From Duganella aceris (lineage in GTDB: Bacteria > Pseudomonadota > Gammaproteobacteria > Burkholderiales > Burkholderiaceae_D): DNA of 64,000 nt. The first letter of the stretch is position 1, and each line of letters begins with the position of its first letter. The stretch is taken from positions 1 through 64,000 of the forward strand of contig NZ_JAADJT010000013.1 of assembly GCF_011090165.1 (NCBI RefSeq), written 5' to 3'. A program made the translations under genes and the position numbers. The notes beneath the pieces are model-generated. The model had not been told where the DNA came from. It did no database searches and was given only the letters and a program-made list of their open reading frames with translations. This document shows, piece by piece, positions 6,439 to 15,808 of this stretch.

Positions 6439-8463
6439 TTGAAAAAAGCACATCTGTTGAGCGCCCTTATGCTGGCGCTGCTGGCGTCATTGGCGCAGGC
6501 GCAGCAAAAGTCGGGCGTGGACGTGGCCAACGTCGACGCCTCGGTGCGGCCGCAGGATGATTTCTTCGTCAATCTGAACGGCAAGTGGCTGGCCAGGACC
6601 GAGATCCCGTCGGACAAATCCAGCTGGGGCTCGTTCGAGAAACTCGACGACGACACCAAGCCGCAGCTGCGCGCCATCATCGAGGCGGCCGCCGCCGACG
6701 GCAACAAGACCGCCGGCTCGGACGCGCAGCGCATCGGCGATTTCTTCGCCAGCTACATGGACGAGGCCAGGCTGGAAACGCTGCGCCTGACGCCGCTGAA
6801 AGCCGAGCTGGAGCGCATCGCCGCGCTGGGCGACAAGAAGGACATCCCGGCGTTGATGGCGCACTACCAGCGCGTCGGCGTGACGACGCCGTTCGGCTTC
6901 GTCATCCATCAGGACAACAAGGATTCGACCAAATACGTGGCCGACCTGGTGCAGGACGGCCTGAGCCTGCCCGACCGCGACTACTACCTGAAGAAGTCGG
7001 ACAAGAAGATGGCCGACACCCTGGCCAGGTACCAGCAGCACGTCGGCAAGATGCTGGCGCTGGCCGGCAACGCCAACGCGGCGGCCGACGCCAAGGCCAT
7101 CGTCGCGCTGGAAACCGAGATCGCGAAAATCCAGTGGACCAAGGTGCAGTTGCGCGATCCGGTCAAGGCCTACAACAAGGTGGCGCTGGACCAGCTGCCC
7201 AAGCTGGCGCCCGGCTACGGCTGGACCGACTGGCTGAAGGAGACCGGCATCGCCGGCAAGGTCGACTACGTGATCGTCAGCCAGCCGAGCTTCATCAGCG
7301 GCGCCGACAAGCTGCTGGCCAGGACGCCGTTGAGCACCTGGAAGGCTTACTTCCAATGGCAGGTGATCCACGCCAACGCCGCCTACCTGGCCAAGGACTT
7401 CGCGCTGGAGAACTTCGCCTTCTACGGCACCGTGCTCAGCGATATCAAGGAACAGCAGCCGCGCTGGAAGCGCGCGGTCAACGCCACCGACGGCGCGCTG
7501 GGCGAGAGCCTGGGCAAGCTGTACGTCGCGCAGCACTTTCCGGCCGAGCGCAAGGCGCGCATGGAGGCGCTGGTGGCGAATCTGCTGGCCGCGTTCAAGC
7601 AGAGCATCGAGACGCTGGACTGGATGAGTCCGGAAACCAAGGTGCAGGCGCAAGCCAAGCTGGCCAAGTTCACCGTCAAGATCGGCTATCCGAACAAGTG
7701 GCGCGACTACTCGCGGCTGGTGGTGGCCAAGGATGATCTGGTCGGCAATATCCACCGCTCGCGCGAGTTCGAATACAACAAGGAAGTCAGCAAGCTGGGC
7801 AAGCCGATCGACCGCGACGAGTGGGGCATGACGCCGCAAACCGTCAACGCCTACTACAACCCCGAGCTCAACGAGATCGTGTTCCCGGCGGTGATCCTGC
7901 AGCCGCCGTTCTTCGACGCCGACGCCGACGACGCGGTCAACTACGGCGGCATCGGCGCCGTCATCGGCCACGAGATCAGCCACGGCTTCGACGACCAGGG
8001 CGCGCAATACGACGGCGACGGCAACCTGCGCGACTGGTGGACCAAGGCCGACCACAAGAACTTCGCCGCCAAGACCAGGATGCTGGTCAAGCAGTACAAC
8101 GGCTACAGCCCGGTCAAGGGCTACCACGTCAACGGCGAGCTGACGCTGGGCGAGAACATCGCCGACAACAGCGGCGCCGCGATCGCCTACAAGGCCTATC
8201 TGATTTCGCTGGGCGGCAAGCCGGCGCCGGTGATCGACGGGCTGAGCGGCGAACAGCGCTTCTACATGGGCTTCGGCCAGGTGTGGCGCAGCAAGATCCG
8301 CGACGCGCAGCAAATCGTTTATCTCAAATCCGATCCGCATTCGCCCGACCAGTTCCGCGCCAACGGCACGGTGCGCAACCAGCCCGGCTTCTACAGCGCC
8401 TTCGGCGTCAAGCCGGGCGACAAGATGTATCTGGCGCCAAAAGACCGCGTTATCATGTGGTAA
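6439..8463 (+). CDS. M13 family zinc metallopeptidase, copy 2 (PepO/neprilysin-like)
   Basis: A 674-residue paralogue of copy 1, homologous along its whole length. The chosen start is TTG at 6439: GGAGAGA lies 6-12 bases upstream and the protein then begins LKKAHLLSALMLALLAS, a normal signal peptide ending AQAQ, parallel to copies 1 and 3. An upstream TTG at 6412 would add nine residues and is less likely. Zinc ligands are His511 and His515, with catalytic Glu512, in GHEISH, followed by a GENIAD motif. The region around the active site reads DDQGAQYDGDG as in copy 3. A role in degrading peptides in the envelope or medium is inferred from the family. Confidence 0.92.
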   Translation: MKKAHLLSALMLALLASLAQAQQKSGVDVANVDASVRPQDDFFVNLNGKWLARTEIPSDKSSWGSFEKLDDDTKPQLRAIIEAAAADGNKTAGSDAQRIGDFFASYMDEARLETLRLTPLKAELERIAALGDKKDIPALMAHYQRVGVTTPFGFVIHQDNKDSTKYVADLVQDGLSLPDRDYYLKKSDKKMADTLARYQQHVGKMLALAGNANAAADAKAIVALETEIAKIQWTKVQLRDPVKAYNKVALDQLPKLAPGYGWTDWLKETGIAGKVDYVIVSQPSFISGADKLLARTPLSTWKAYFQWQVIHANAAYLAKDFALENFAFYGTVLSDIKEQQPRWKRAVNATDGALGESLGKLYVAQHFPAERKARMEALVANLLAAFKQSIETLDWMSPETKVQAQAKLAKFTVKIGYPNKWRDYSRLVVAKDDLVGNIHRSREFEYNKEVSKLGKPIDRDEWGMTPQTVNAYYNPELNEIVFPAVILQPPFFDADADDAVNYGGIGAVIGHEISHGFDDQGAQYDGDGNLRDWWTKADHKNFAAKTRMLVKQYNGYSPVKGYHVNGELTLGENIADNSGAAIAYKAYLISLGGKPAPVIDGLSGEQRFYMGFGQVWRSKIRDAQQIVYLKSDPHSPDQFRANGTVRNQPGFYSAFGVKPGDKMYLAPKDRVIMW

Positions 8464-8464
8464 A

Positions 8465-8498
8465 GCCCACCACCTTGAGTGGGCATTTTATGTTTTTT
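8465..8498 (+). terminator. Weak terminator after M13 copy 2
   Basis: GCCCAC (8465-8470) pairs with GTGGGC (8479-8484), followed by a T-rich stretch (ATTTTATGTTTTTT). It starts right after the stop codon and is weaker than those behind copies 1 and 3, so some read-through into copy 3 is plausible. Confidence 0.55.
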
Positions 8499-8516
8499 AA
8501 CGAAGAGGGAAATCTC

Positions 8517-10583
8517 GTGAAACGTCATCTGTTAAGTGCATTGACCCTGAGCCTGATCGCAGGCTTGGCGGGCGCAGCCGACAACACCAAAAGTGTTGCC
8601 CCGGCCAGCGCGAAAGTAGCCAGCGGCAAACTGGCGTCCGGTGTCGCCGTCGAATACATCGATCCCGCCGTGCGCGCGCAGGACGATCTGTTCACCCACA
8701 TGAACGGAAAATGGCTGGCCACCACCGAGATCCCGGCCGACAAAGCCAGCTGGGGCGCGTTCGCCAAGCTGCGCGACGACATCCAGCCGCAGCTGCGCGC
8801 CATCATCGAAGGCGCCGCCTCGAACAAGGCCGGCGGCGCGGAAGCCCAGCGCATCGGCGACCTGTACGCCAGTTTCATGGACGAAGCCAGGCTGGAACAG
8901 CTGGGCCTGACCCCGCTGAAGGCGGAAATGGCGAAGATCGCGGCCGTCGGCGACAAGAAGCAGCTGCCGGCGCTGATCTCGCACCTGAACCAGATCGGCG
9001 TCAGCGCGCCGTACAACTACGGCGTCCACCAGGACAACAAGGATTCGACCAAGTATGTGGCCGACCTGTACCAGGATGGCCTGGGCCTGCCGGACCGCGA
9101 CTACTACCTGAAGGCCGACGACGCCAAGATGGCCGACGCGCTGGCCAAGTATGAACTGCACGTCGGCAAGATGCTGACGCTGGCCGGCGACGCGCACGGC
9201 GCCGTCACCGCGCACGCCATCGTCGAGTTCGAAAAAGAACTGGCCAAGCTGCAATGGACCAAGGTCGAGCTGCGCGATCCGGTCAAGGCCTACAACAAGG
9301 TCGACATCGCCAAGCTGGGCGAGGTGGCGCCGGGCTACGACTGGAACGCCTACCTGGCCGACGCCGGCGTCGCGGGCAAGGTCAGCTACGTGATCGTCAG
9401 CCAGCCGAGCTACCTGAAGGGCATGACCGCGCTGCTGGACAGCACGCCGCTGGAAACGCTGAAGGCTTACTTCAACTGGCAGCTGCTGCGCGCCAACGCG
9501 CCTTACCTGAGCAAGGCTTTCGTCGATGAGAACTTCGCCTTCTACGGTACCGTGCTGAGCGGCGTGACCGAGCAGCGTCCACGCTGGAAGCGCGGCGTCT
9601 CCGTCACCGAAGGCGCGCTGGGCGAAGCGGTCGGCAAGCTGTACGTCGACGCGCACTTCCCGGCCGAGCGCAAGGCGCGCATGGAGGCGCTGGTGAAAAA
9701 CCTGCTGGCTTCGTACAAGACCAGCATCGACAAGCTCGACTGGATGAGCCCGGTCACCAAAAAGCAGGCGCAAGCCAAGCTGGCCAAGTTCACCACCAAG
9801 ATCGGCTATCCGAACAAGTGGCGCGACTATTCCAAGCTGGACGTCAGCAAGGATGACCTGGTCGGCAACGTGATGCGTTCGCGCCAGTTCGACTACAACA
9901 AGGAATTGAACAAGCTGGGCAAGCCGATCGACCGCGACGAGTGGGGCATGACGCCGCAAACCGTCAATGCCTACTACAACCCGGAGATGAACGAGATCGT
10001 GTTCCCGGCCTCGATCCTGCAGGCACCGTTCTTCAACGCCGACGCGGATGACGCGGTCAACTACGGCGCCATCGGCGGCGTGATCGGTCACGAGATCAGC
10101 CACGGCTTCGACGACCAGGGCGCGCAGTACGACGGCGACGGCAACCTGCGCGACTGGTGGACCGCGTCGGACCACAAGAACTTCGCGGCCAAGACCAAGA
10201 TGCTGGTGGAGCAGTACAACCAGTTCAGTCCGCTGCCGGGCTACCACGTCAACGGCGAGCTGACGCTGGGCGAGAACATCGCCGACAACAGCGGCGTCGC
10301 GATCGCGTACAAGGCATATAAGCTGTCGCTGAACGGCAAGAAGGCGCCGGTGATCGACGGGCTGACGGGCGACCAGCGCTTCTACATGGGCTTCGCGCAG
10401 GTGTGGCGCATGAAGATGCGTGAAGCGGCGCAGATCCAGCAGATCAAGACCGACCCGCATTCGCCGGGCCAGTTCCGCGCCAACGGCACGATGCGCAACC
10501 AGCCGGGCTTCTACGACGCCTTCGGCGTCAAGCCGGGCGACAAGATGTACCTGGCGCCAAAAGACCGCGTGATCATGTGGTAA
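8517..10583 (+). CDS. M13 family zinc metallopeptidase, copy 3 (PepO/neprilysin-like)
   Basis: A 688-residue third copy. The start is GTG at 8517, with GAAGAGGGA 8-15 bases upstream, giving VKRHLLSALTLSLIAGLAGA as signal peptide. The open frame extends far upstream into copy 2, but that part has no peptidase similarity. It carries a 14-residue insertion after the signal peptide (KSVAPASAKVASGK) absent from the other copies. Zinc ligands are His525 and His529, with catalytic Glu526. Three adjacent, similar but not identical genes with separate terminators indicate tandem duplication followed by divergence, possibly of substrate range. Confidence 0.92.
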   Translation: MKRHLLSALTLSLIAGLAGAADNTKSVAPASAKVASGKLASGVAVEYIDPAVRAQDDLFTHMNGKWLATTEIPADKASWGAFAKLRDDIQPQLRAIIEGAASNKAGGAEAQRIGDLYASFMDEARLEQLGLTPLKAEMAKIAAVGDKKQLPALISHLNQIGVSAPYNYGVHQDNKDSTKYVADLYQDGLGLPDRDYYLKADDAKMADALAKYELHVGKMLTLAGDAHGAVTAHAIVEFEKELAKLQWTKVELRDPVKAYNKVDIAKLGEVAPGYDWNAYLADAGVAGKVSYVIVSQPSYLKGMTALLDSTPLETLKAYFNWQLLRANAPYLSKAFVDENFAFYGTVLSGVTEQRPRWKRGVSVTEGALGEAVGKLYVDAHFPAERKARMEALVKNLLASYKTSIDKLDWMSPVTKKQAQAKLAKFTTKIGYPNKWRDYSKLDVSKDDLVGNVMRSRQFDYNKELNKLGKPIDRDEWGMTPQTVNAYYNPEMNEIVFPASILQAPFFNADADDAVNYGAIGGVIGHEISHGFDDQGAQYDGDGNLRDWWTASDHKNFAAKTKMLVEQYNQFSPLPGYHVNGELTLGENIADNSGVAIAYKAYKLSLNGKKAPVIDGLTGDQRFYMGFAQVWRMKMREAAQIQQIKTDPHSPGQFRANGTMRNQPGFYDAFGVKPGDKMYLAPKDRVIMW

Positions 10584-10600
10584 CAAGGTAATCAGACCGA

Positions 10601-10626
10601 AAGGCCGCAGCGATGCGGCCTTTTTT
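10601..10626 (+). terminator. Terminator after M13 copy 3
   Basis: AAGGCCGCA (10601-10609) pairs with TGCGGCCTT (10614-10622) around GCGA and runs into six T. It is a strong intrinsic terminator ending the peptidase block. Confidence 0.85.
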
Positions 10627-10674
10627 ACATTTCAGGGTAAACTATTGGCTTCGAATATCAAGAAGTTGAATCCC

Positions 10675-11235
10675 ATGCGCCTGCGCCATACCGCGTTGAT
10701 CGTCCTGCCGTTGCTCGTGAGCGCCTGCGGCGACTCGTCGTACACGCCCGCCAACCTGTACATGGCGGCCACGCCGGACTGCAAGACCTGGCAGGAAGGC
10801 TCCCGCTTCGAGCTGCCGCGCGGGATCAGCATCGCCACCACGCCGCCGGTCACGCTGCCGGACGGCGGCGCCGAATTCACCTTCGTCTACGTGCTGCCGC
10901 GCGGCGAGCGCGCCGCGTTCACCACCCGCGACTACAACGTCACCGCCCCCAAAGGCGCGGTGCTGGCCAAGGCCGAGCTGGTCACTTTCTACCAGCGCAC
11001 CACCACCTCGCGTCCGGAAATCGTCGAAGCGATTCCCAAAGTGCCCGACATGCTGATCGCCGGCGCCACCGGCGAGGAAACCATCTGGCGCGTGCGGCTG
11101 CGCGTCAAGACCAAGCTGCCAGAGCGTTTCGACCTGCGGCCGCCACCGTTCAAGATCGCCGTCACCGAATACCCGATGCGCACCTTCACCTACCGCTACT
11201 TCCCAGAGCGCAAAGCTTTCGGTCTGTGCAGCTAA
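10675..11235 (+). CDS. Putative lipoprotein of unknown function
   Basis: A 186-residue protein from ATG at 10675, beginning MRLRHTALIVLPLLVSAC. The lipobox LVSAC places the lipidated cysteine at residue 18, so it should be anchored in the outer or inner membrane facing the periplasm. The mature part is beta-rich with no motif I recognise; Cys residues near its start (PDCKTW) and at its end (GLCS) could form a disulfide. An in-frame TTG at 10645 would add ten residues ahead of the signal peptide and is less likely. It is a single gene between the M13 terminator and a sigma-54 promoter. Confidence 0.65.
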   Translation: MRLRHTALIVLPLLVSACGDSSYTPANLYMAATPDCKTWQEGSRFELPRGISIATTPPVTLPDGGAEFTFVYVLPRGERAAFTTRDYNVTAPKGAVLAKAELVTFYQRTTTSRPEIVEAIPKVPDMLIAGATGEETIWRVRLRVKTKLPERFDLRPPPFKIAVTEYPMRTFTYRYFPERKAFGLCS

Positions 11236-11249
11236 ACGGCGGCAGCTGA

Positions 11250-11318
11250 GCGGATTTCCGCATAAGCGGCGCTGGCCGCATGCGGATTTCCGCCCGAATT
11301 CCGGCGCCGAAATTCCGC
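11250..11318 (+). promoter_or_regulatory. Candidate enhancer-binding-protein sites
   Basis: GCGGATTTCCGC occurs twice (11250-11261 and 11282-11293), 32 bases or about three helical turns apart, with a degenerate third copy (GCCGAAATTCCGC, 11306-11318). Each is nearly palindromic. They lie about 40-110 bases upstream of the sigma-54 promoter at 11358, the usual place for activator sites. The downstream NtrC-family regulator is the natural candidate to bind them. Confidence 0.6.
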
Positions 11319-11357
11319 ACCTCCTTTAAAATCAAGAACTTGATCCGCGCCGCAGGC

Positions 11358-11374
11358 TTGGCACGGAAGCTGCA
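11358..11374 (+). promoter_or_regulatory. Sigma-54 (-24/-12) promoter
   Basis: TTGGCACGGAAGCTGCA matches the consensus TTGGCACG-N4-TTGCA except for one base. The GG (11360-11361) and GC (11372-11373) are separated by exactly ten bases, as required. Transcription should begin near 11385, about 27 bases before the binding-protein gene. Confidence 0.85.
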
Positions 11375-11411
11375 ATGTCTCCACCAACTACAACCATAAT
11401 GGAGACACGCA

Positions 11412-12383
11412 ATGCCCAAATTCCGTCTGTTAACCCTGACCGCCGCCACCCTGATCGCCGCCACCGGCGCGCAAGCGCAGGAAGTGGTCCGACTCGGCAA
11501 CCTCAAATTCGCCCACTACGGCGCCGTCTCGTACATCAAGGAAATCGCGCCGAAATGCGGCATCAAGGTTGAAGAACACGTCTTCGCCAAGGGCCCGGAC
11601 GTGATGCAGGCCATCCTGGCCGGCGAGCTCGACGTCGGCGCCACCGCGTCTGAAGCCGCCATCTCCGGCCGCGCCAACGGCGCTCCGATCTACGTCGTGG
11701 CCGGCTTCGCCAAGGGCGGCGCCCGCCTGGTCGCCCGCCCTGACGGCAACATCAAGTCGGTCAAGGATTTGAAGGGCAAGAAAGTCGGCGTCACGCGCGG
11801 CGGCATCCACGAGGTGCTGCTGGCGGCCGAACTGGCGCAGGCCGGCCTGAGCTGGTCCGACCAGCCGGGCAAGGACGTGCAGCTGGTGTTCCTGGCCTTC
11901 GCCGACCTGAACCAGGCGCTGCTGGGCAAGAACATCGACGCCATCATGCAGAGCGAGCCGCAATCGTCGCAGGCGATCAACAAGGGCTTCGGCGTCGAAG
12001 TGATGAAGCCGTACGACACCCCGATCGGCGCGCCGGTGCGCACCATGGTGATGAGCGAGAAGTTCTACAAGGAACGCCGCGCCACCGCCGCCAAGTTCAT
12101 GACCTGCTTCGTGCAGGCGACCAAACTGTTCATCGACAACCAGCCGGTGGCCGAGAAATACGTGCGTGAAGTGATCTTCAAGAACCAGATCACCAAGGAC
12201 GATTTCGAAGACGCAATCAGCAACTCGCCATACACCTACGACATCAGCACCGAACACATCCAGGTCACCACCGACGTCATGCTCAAGACCGGCGTCGGCA
12301 AGATGCGCACCCCGCCGGTGGCCAAGGACTGGGTCAAGACCGACCTGCTGGACGCGGCCAAGAAAAGCCTGAACATTCAATAA
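11412..12383 (+). CDS. ABC transporter substrate-binding protein, NitT/TauT family
   Basis: A 323-residue periplasmic binding protein with signal peptide (residues 1-23, ending AQAQE). The two-lobe SsuA/TauA/NMT1 fold is suggested by the early LGNLKFAHYGAVSYIKE, the lobe-1 segment GELDVGATASEAA and the hinge-region VKDLKGKKVGVTRGG. It would deliver an anion such as a sulfonate, nitrate-like or pyrimidine-like compound to the membrane permease; the ligand cannot be read from the sequence. It is the first gene of a sigma-54-driven operon with permease and ATPase, with a GGAGA ribosome-binding site. Confidence 0.88.
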   Translation: MPKFRLLTLTAATLIAATGAQAQEVVRLGNLKFAHYGAVSYIKEIAPKCGIKVEEHVFAKGPDVMQAILAGELDVGATASEAAISGRANGAPIYVVAGFAKGGARLVARPDGNIKSVKDLKGKKVGVTRGGIHEVLLAAELAQAGLSWSDQPGKDVQLVFLAFADLNQALLGKNIDAIMQSEPQSSQAINKGFGVEVMKPYDTPIGAPVRTMVMSEKFYKERRATAAKFMTCFVQATKLFIDNQPVAEKYVREVIFKNQITKDDFEDAISNSPYTYDISTEHIQVTTDVMLKTGVGKMRTPPVAKDWVKTDLLDAAKKSLNIQ

Positions 12384-12396
12384 GCGGAGACGGATC

Positions 12397-13218
12397 ATGA
12401 GCAAAATCAACTGGCGGGAAGCCGCCACCGGCACCATCGTGCCCATCGTCATCGTCGCCTTGTGGCAGGCCAGCGCCATGCTCGGCTGGGTCAACCCGCA
12501 AGTGTTGCCGTCGCCGGTGGCGGTGGTGCAGAAGTGGTTCGAGTACCTGACCCCGCTGACCGCCTACGATCCGGCTACCAGCTCCTGGCTGAGCTGGGCC
12601 ATCTCCGGGGAACTGCTGGGCGACACCGTCAGCAGCATGTACCGCGTGGTGGTCGGCTTCGCCATCGGCGCCGGGCTGGCGCTGCCGCTGGGCCTGATGA
12701 TGGGCGCCAGCAAGCGCATGTATGCGTGGTTCAATCCGCTGATGCAGGTGCTGCGCCCGATCCCGCCGATCGCCTACATTCCGCTGGCGATCCTGTGGTT
12801 TGGACTCGGCAATGCGCCGGCGCTGTTCCTGATCGCGCTGGGCGCGTTCTTCCCGGTGCTGGTCAACACCATCGCCGGCGTGCGCCAGGTTGACGGCATC
12901 TACATCCGCGCCGCGCGCAACCTCGGCGTCAGCCAGCGCACCATGTTCGTCCGCGTGATGCTGCCGGCCGCCGTGCCCTACATCCTTTCCGGCGTGCGGA
13001 TCGGCATCGGCACCGCCTTCATCGTCGTCATCGTCTCCGAGATGATCGCGGTCAGCAACGGCCTCGGCTTCCGCATCCTCGAAGCGCGCGAATACTTCTG
13101 GTCCGACAAGATCATCGCCGGCATGATCAGCATCGGCCTGCTGGGCCTGATCATCGACGTCGGCATGAACAAACTGAACAATCATTTGCTGCGCTGGCAC
13201 CGCGGCCTGGAGAACTAA
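12397..13218 (+). CDS. ABC transporter permease, NitT/TauT family (SsuC/TauC-like)
   Basis: A 273-residue inner-membrane protein with about six hydrophobic helices. The EAA loop that contacts the ATPase is clear near residues 165-195 (ARNLGVSQRTMFVRVMLPA). It forms the channel for the substrate captured by the preceding binding protein. It starts 13 bases after that gene, with GCGGAG upstream, and ends one base before the ATPase start, so the three genes are one operon. Confidence 0.9.
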   Translation: MSKINWREAATGTIVPIVIVALWQASAMLGWVNPQVLPSPVAVVQKWFEYLTPLTAYDPATSSWLSWAISGELLGDTVSSMYRVVVGFAIGAGLALPLGLMMGASKRMYAWFNPLMQVLRPIPPIAYIPLAILWFGLGNAPALFLIALGAFFPVLVNTIAGVRQVDGIYIRAARNLGVSQRTMFVRVMLPAAVPYILSGVRIGIGTAFIVVIVSEMIAVSNGLGFRILEAREYFWSDKIIAGMISIGLLGLIIDVGMNKLNNHLLRWHRGLEN

Positions 13219-13219
13219 G

Positions 13220-14017
13220 ATGAACGCAAGCCATATCCAAGTCCAAGGCGTCAACAAGGTCTTCAAGACCGCCGAACGCGACGTGGTCGCGCTGCAGGAC
13301 ATCAACCTCGACATCCCGCAAGGCCAGTTCGTCTGCCTGCTCGGCCCCTCCGGCTGCGGCAAGTCGACGCTGCTGAACGCGATCGCCGGCTTCGCGCTGC
13401 CGTCGTCCGGCGCCATCACCGCCGACGGCAAGCTGGTCACCGGCCCCGGCCCGGAACGCGGCATGGTGTTCCAGGAATACGCGCTGTTCCCGTGGATGAC
13501 GGTGGAAAAGAACATCGCCTTCGGCCTGGAGATCAAGGGCATGGCGCAAGCCGAGATCGACTCCAAGGTCGACCAGCTGCTGGCCATGCTGTCGCTGAGC
13601 GACTTCAAGAACCGCTTCCCGAAAGACCTGTCCGGCGGCATGCGCCAGCGCGTCGCCATCGCGCGCGTGCTGGCCCTGGATTCGCCGATCATGCTGATGG
13701 ACGAACCGTTCGGCGCACTCGACGCGCTGACCCGGCGCAACCTGCAGGACGAACTGCTGCGCATCTGGGCCGAGCTGAAGAAGACCATCATCTTCGTCAC
13801 CCACAGCATCGAGGAAGCGATCTACCTGGCCGATCGCATCGTGGTGATGACCTACCGCCCCGGCACCGTCAAGCGCGACATCCTGGTCGAACTGCCGCGC
13901 CTGCGCGATCCGGCGGCCGCCGAGTTCAACGCGCTCAAGCGCGAACTGGGCCAGCTGGTGATGGAGGAGCAGCAGCGCCACCACCACGACGAAATGCGGC
14001 TGGCGGCGGTCGACTAG
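13220..14017 (+). CDS. ABC transporter ATP-binding protein, NitT/TauT family (SsuB/TauB-like)
   Basis: A 265-residue cytoplasmic ATPase. It has Walker A GPSGCGKST (about 43-51), a Q-loop in MVFQEYALFPW, the ABC signature LSGGMRQR, Walker B LMDEPFGALD and the switch histidine in VTHSIEEA. It energises the adjacent permease. The C-terminus is His-rich (QQRHHHDE). It directly follows the permease and precedes the two-component genes by 23 bases. Confidence 0.92.
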   Translation: MNASHIQVQGVNKVFKTAERDVVALQDINLDIPQGQFVCLLGPSGCGKSTLLNAIAGFALPSSGAITADGKLVTGPGPERGMVFQEYALFPWMTVEKNIAFGLEIKGMAQAEIDSKVDQLLAMLSLSDFKNRFPKDLSGGMRQRVAIARVLALDSPIMLMDEPFGALDALTRRNLQDELLRIWAELKKTIIFVTHSIEEAIYLADRIVVMTYRPGTVKRDILVELPRLRDPAAAEFNALKRELGQLVMEEQQRHHHDEMRLAAVD

Positions 14018-14040
14018 GCGGGGTGCAGTAGAATCCGGCT

Positions 14041-15807
14041 ATGCGCGCCAAAAAATCCCTGCTCCTGCTGTTAGCACTGCTTTGCGCGCTGGCGATGATC
14101 GCCGGGTCGTGGCTGGCCGGCAGCTGGCGCGCACGGGCGGAATTGCAGCAGCAGGGCCTGCGCCAGCTTCAGCTGATGGCGCCCGACCTGCAATCGCTGT
14201 TGCAGAAATATGAAACGCTGCCGTTCGTGCTGGGCTTCCAGCCGGACCTGATCGAAGCGCTGGCGCGGCCGTCCGACCGCGCCGCGATCACCCGCCTCAA
14301 CAGCACGCTGCAAACGATCCAGCAACAGGCCAAGGTCGGCGCGATCTACGTGATGGACCGCGACGGCCTGACCCTCGGCGCCAGCAACTGGGACCAGCCG
14401 CTGGGCTTCGTCGGCAAAAACTTTTCCTACCGCCCGTACTTCGACGCCGCGCTGCACGGCAGGGCGGGGCGCTTCTATGGCATCGGTACCAGCACCAGCG
14501 AGGCCGGTTACTTCATCGCCCAGCCGGTGTACCGCAACGGCAGCGCCGGCGGTCCGGTCACCGGGGTGGTGGTGGTCAAAATCAGCCTGGCCGAGTTCGA
14601 ACGCACCTGGAGCAGCAGCGACGACGCCATCGTGCTGGCCGACCGCAGCGGCGTGATCTTCCTCAGCAATCGTCCCGGCTGGATCTACCGCAGCCTGGGC
14701 CCGCTGGACGCCGACACCGAACGGCAGCTGGCGCATACCCAGCAATACATGGGCCAAAGGATCACGCCGCTGTCGGGGCAGCCGGACCTGTACGCGACCC
14801 AGCCGGTGGGCCAGCTGGGCTGGCAGCTGATGCTGTTCCCGCGTCAGACCCGGGTGCTGCGCGCCGGCCTGCAATGGGCGTCGGCGGCGACGCTGCTGCT
14901 GGCCTGCGTCGCGCTGTCGGGCTGGGCGGTGCACCAGCGGCGGCGGCGGCTGGAGGAACGCAGCGCCTCGCGCGCCGCGCTGCAACAGGCCGCCGCCGAG
15001 CTGGACGACAAAATCGTCGAGCGCACCCGGCAACTACGAACCACCAACCAGCATCTGGAAAACAAGTACGCCAAGCTGCAGGAGACCGAGCACCTGTTGC
15101 GCTCGACGCAAAACGAGCTGGTCCAGGCCGGCAAGCTGGCGATGCTGGGGCAGATGGCGACCGGCATCACGCACGAGCTGAACCAGCCGCTGGCCGCGAT
15201 CCGCGCCTTTGCCGACAACGCCCGCATCTTCCTGGAGCGCGGGCAGGGCGAGCAGGTGGCCGGCAACCTCGGCCACATCAGCGAGGCCAGCGCGCGCATG
15301 GGAGCCATCATCGGCCAGCTCAAGGGTTTCGCGCGCAAGGATGAGACGATGGCGGCGGTGGACCTGGCGGCGTCGGTGCGCGCCTCGGCGTTCCTGCTGG
15401 AGAGCGAGTTCCGCCGCCACGATGTGCGGCTGGAGATCGACGCGGCCGACGGCCTGAAGGTCACCGGCGACAGCGTGCGCATCGAGCAGGTGCTGATCAA
15501 CCTGCTGCGCAACGCCTTGGATGCGGTCGAGTCCGGCGAGCGGCGCGAAGTCGCGATCCGCCTGGCGCGCGACGGCGATCATGCGCTGGTCGGCATCAGC
15601 GACAGCGGCGCCGGCATACCGGAGCAGGTGGCCGCGCATCTGTTCGAACCGTTTTTCACCACCAAGCCGTCCGGCAAGGGACTGGGCCTGGGGCTGGCGA
15701 TTTCATCGTCGATCGTGCAGGCCATGAACGGCCAGCTGACGGCGCACAATCAGGCCGGCGGCGGCGCGCGCTTCGAACTGCGGCTGCCACTACAACAAGG
15801 AGCATGA
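14041..15807 (+). CDS. Sensor histidine kinase, DctB-like
   Basis: A 588-residue membrane kinase. Two transmembrane helices (about 6-26 and 277-297) bracket a periplasmic double-Cache sensor domain; the segment FVGKNFSYRPYFDAAL is typical. A coiled-coil linker leads to the HisKA domain with phosphoacceptor His378 (GITHELNQPLAAIRA), then an HATPase domain with N box (NLLRNALDAVE) and G boxes. DctB-type sensors bind small organic acids directly. It is followed by its response regulator one base later. A TAGAAT hexamer ending six bases before the ATG could be a -10 for a nearly leaderless transcript, independent of the sigma-54 promoter. Confidence 0.92.
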   Translation: MRAKKSLLLLLALLCALAMIAGSWLAGSWRARAELQQQGLRQLQLMAPDLQSLLQKYETLPFVLGFQPDLIEALARPSDRAAITRLNSTLQTIQQQAKVGAIYVMDRDGLTLGASNWDQPLGFVGKNFSYRPYFDAALHGRAGRFYGIGTSTSEAGYFIAQPVYRNGSAGGPVTGVVVVKISLAEFERTWSSSDDAIVLADRSGVIFLSNRPGWIYRSLGPLDADTERQLAHTQQYMGQRITPLSGQPDLYATQPVGQLGWQLMLFPRQTRVLRAGLQWASAATLLLACVALSGWAVHQRRRRLEERSASRAALQQAAAELDDKIVERTRQLRTTNQHLENKYAKLQETEHLLRSTQNELVQAGKLAMLGQMATGITHELNQPLAAIRAFADNARIFLERGQGEQVAGNLGHISEASARMGAIIGQLKGFARKDETMAAVDLAASVRASAFLLESEFRRHDVRLEIDAADGLKVTGDSVRIEQVLINLLRNALDAVESGERREVAIRLARDGDHALVGISDSGAGIPEQVAAHLFEPFFTTKPSGKGLGLGLAISSSIVQAMNGQLTAHNQAGGGARFELRLPLQQGA

Positions 15808-15808
15808 C

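Noticed and set aside
7821..8516. In-frame 232-codon extension of the third M13 peptidase
   Set aside because: It overlaps copy 2 in another frame and has no peptidase similarity; the GTG at 8517 has a good ribosome site and starts a signal peptide.
11236..11411. NMT1-type xanthine riboswitch before an NMT1-like binding protein
   Set aside because: The leader after the sigma-54 start is only about 27 bases, too short for an aptamer, and the upstream palindromes fit activator sites better.
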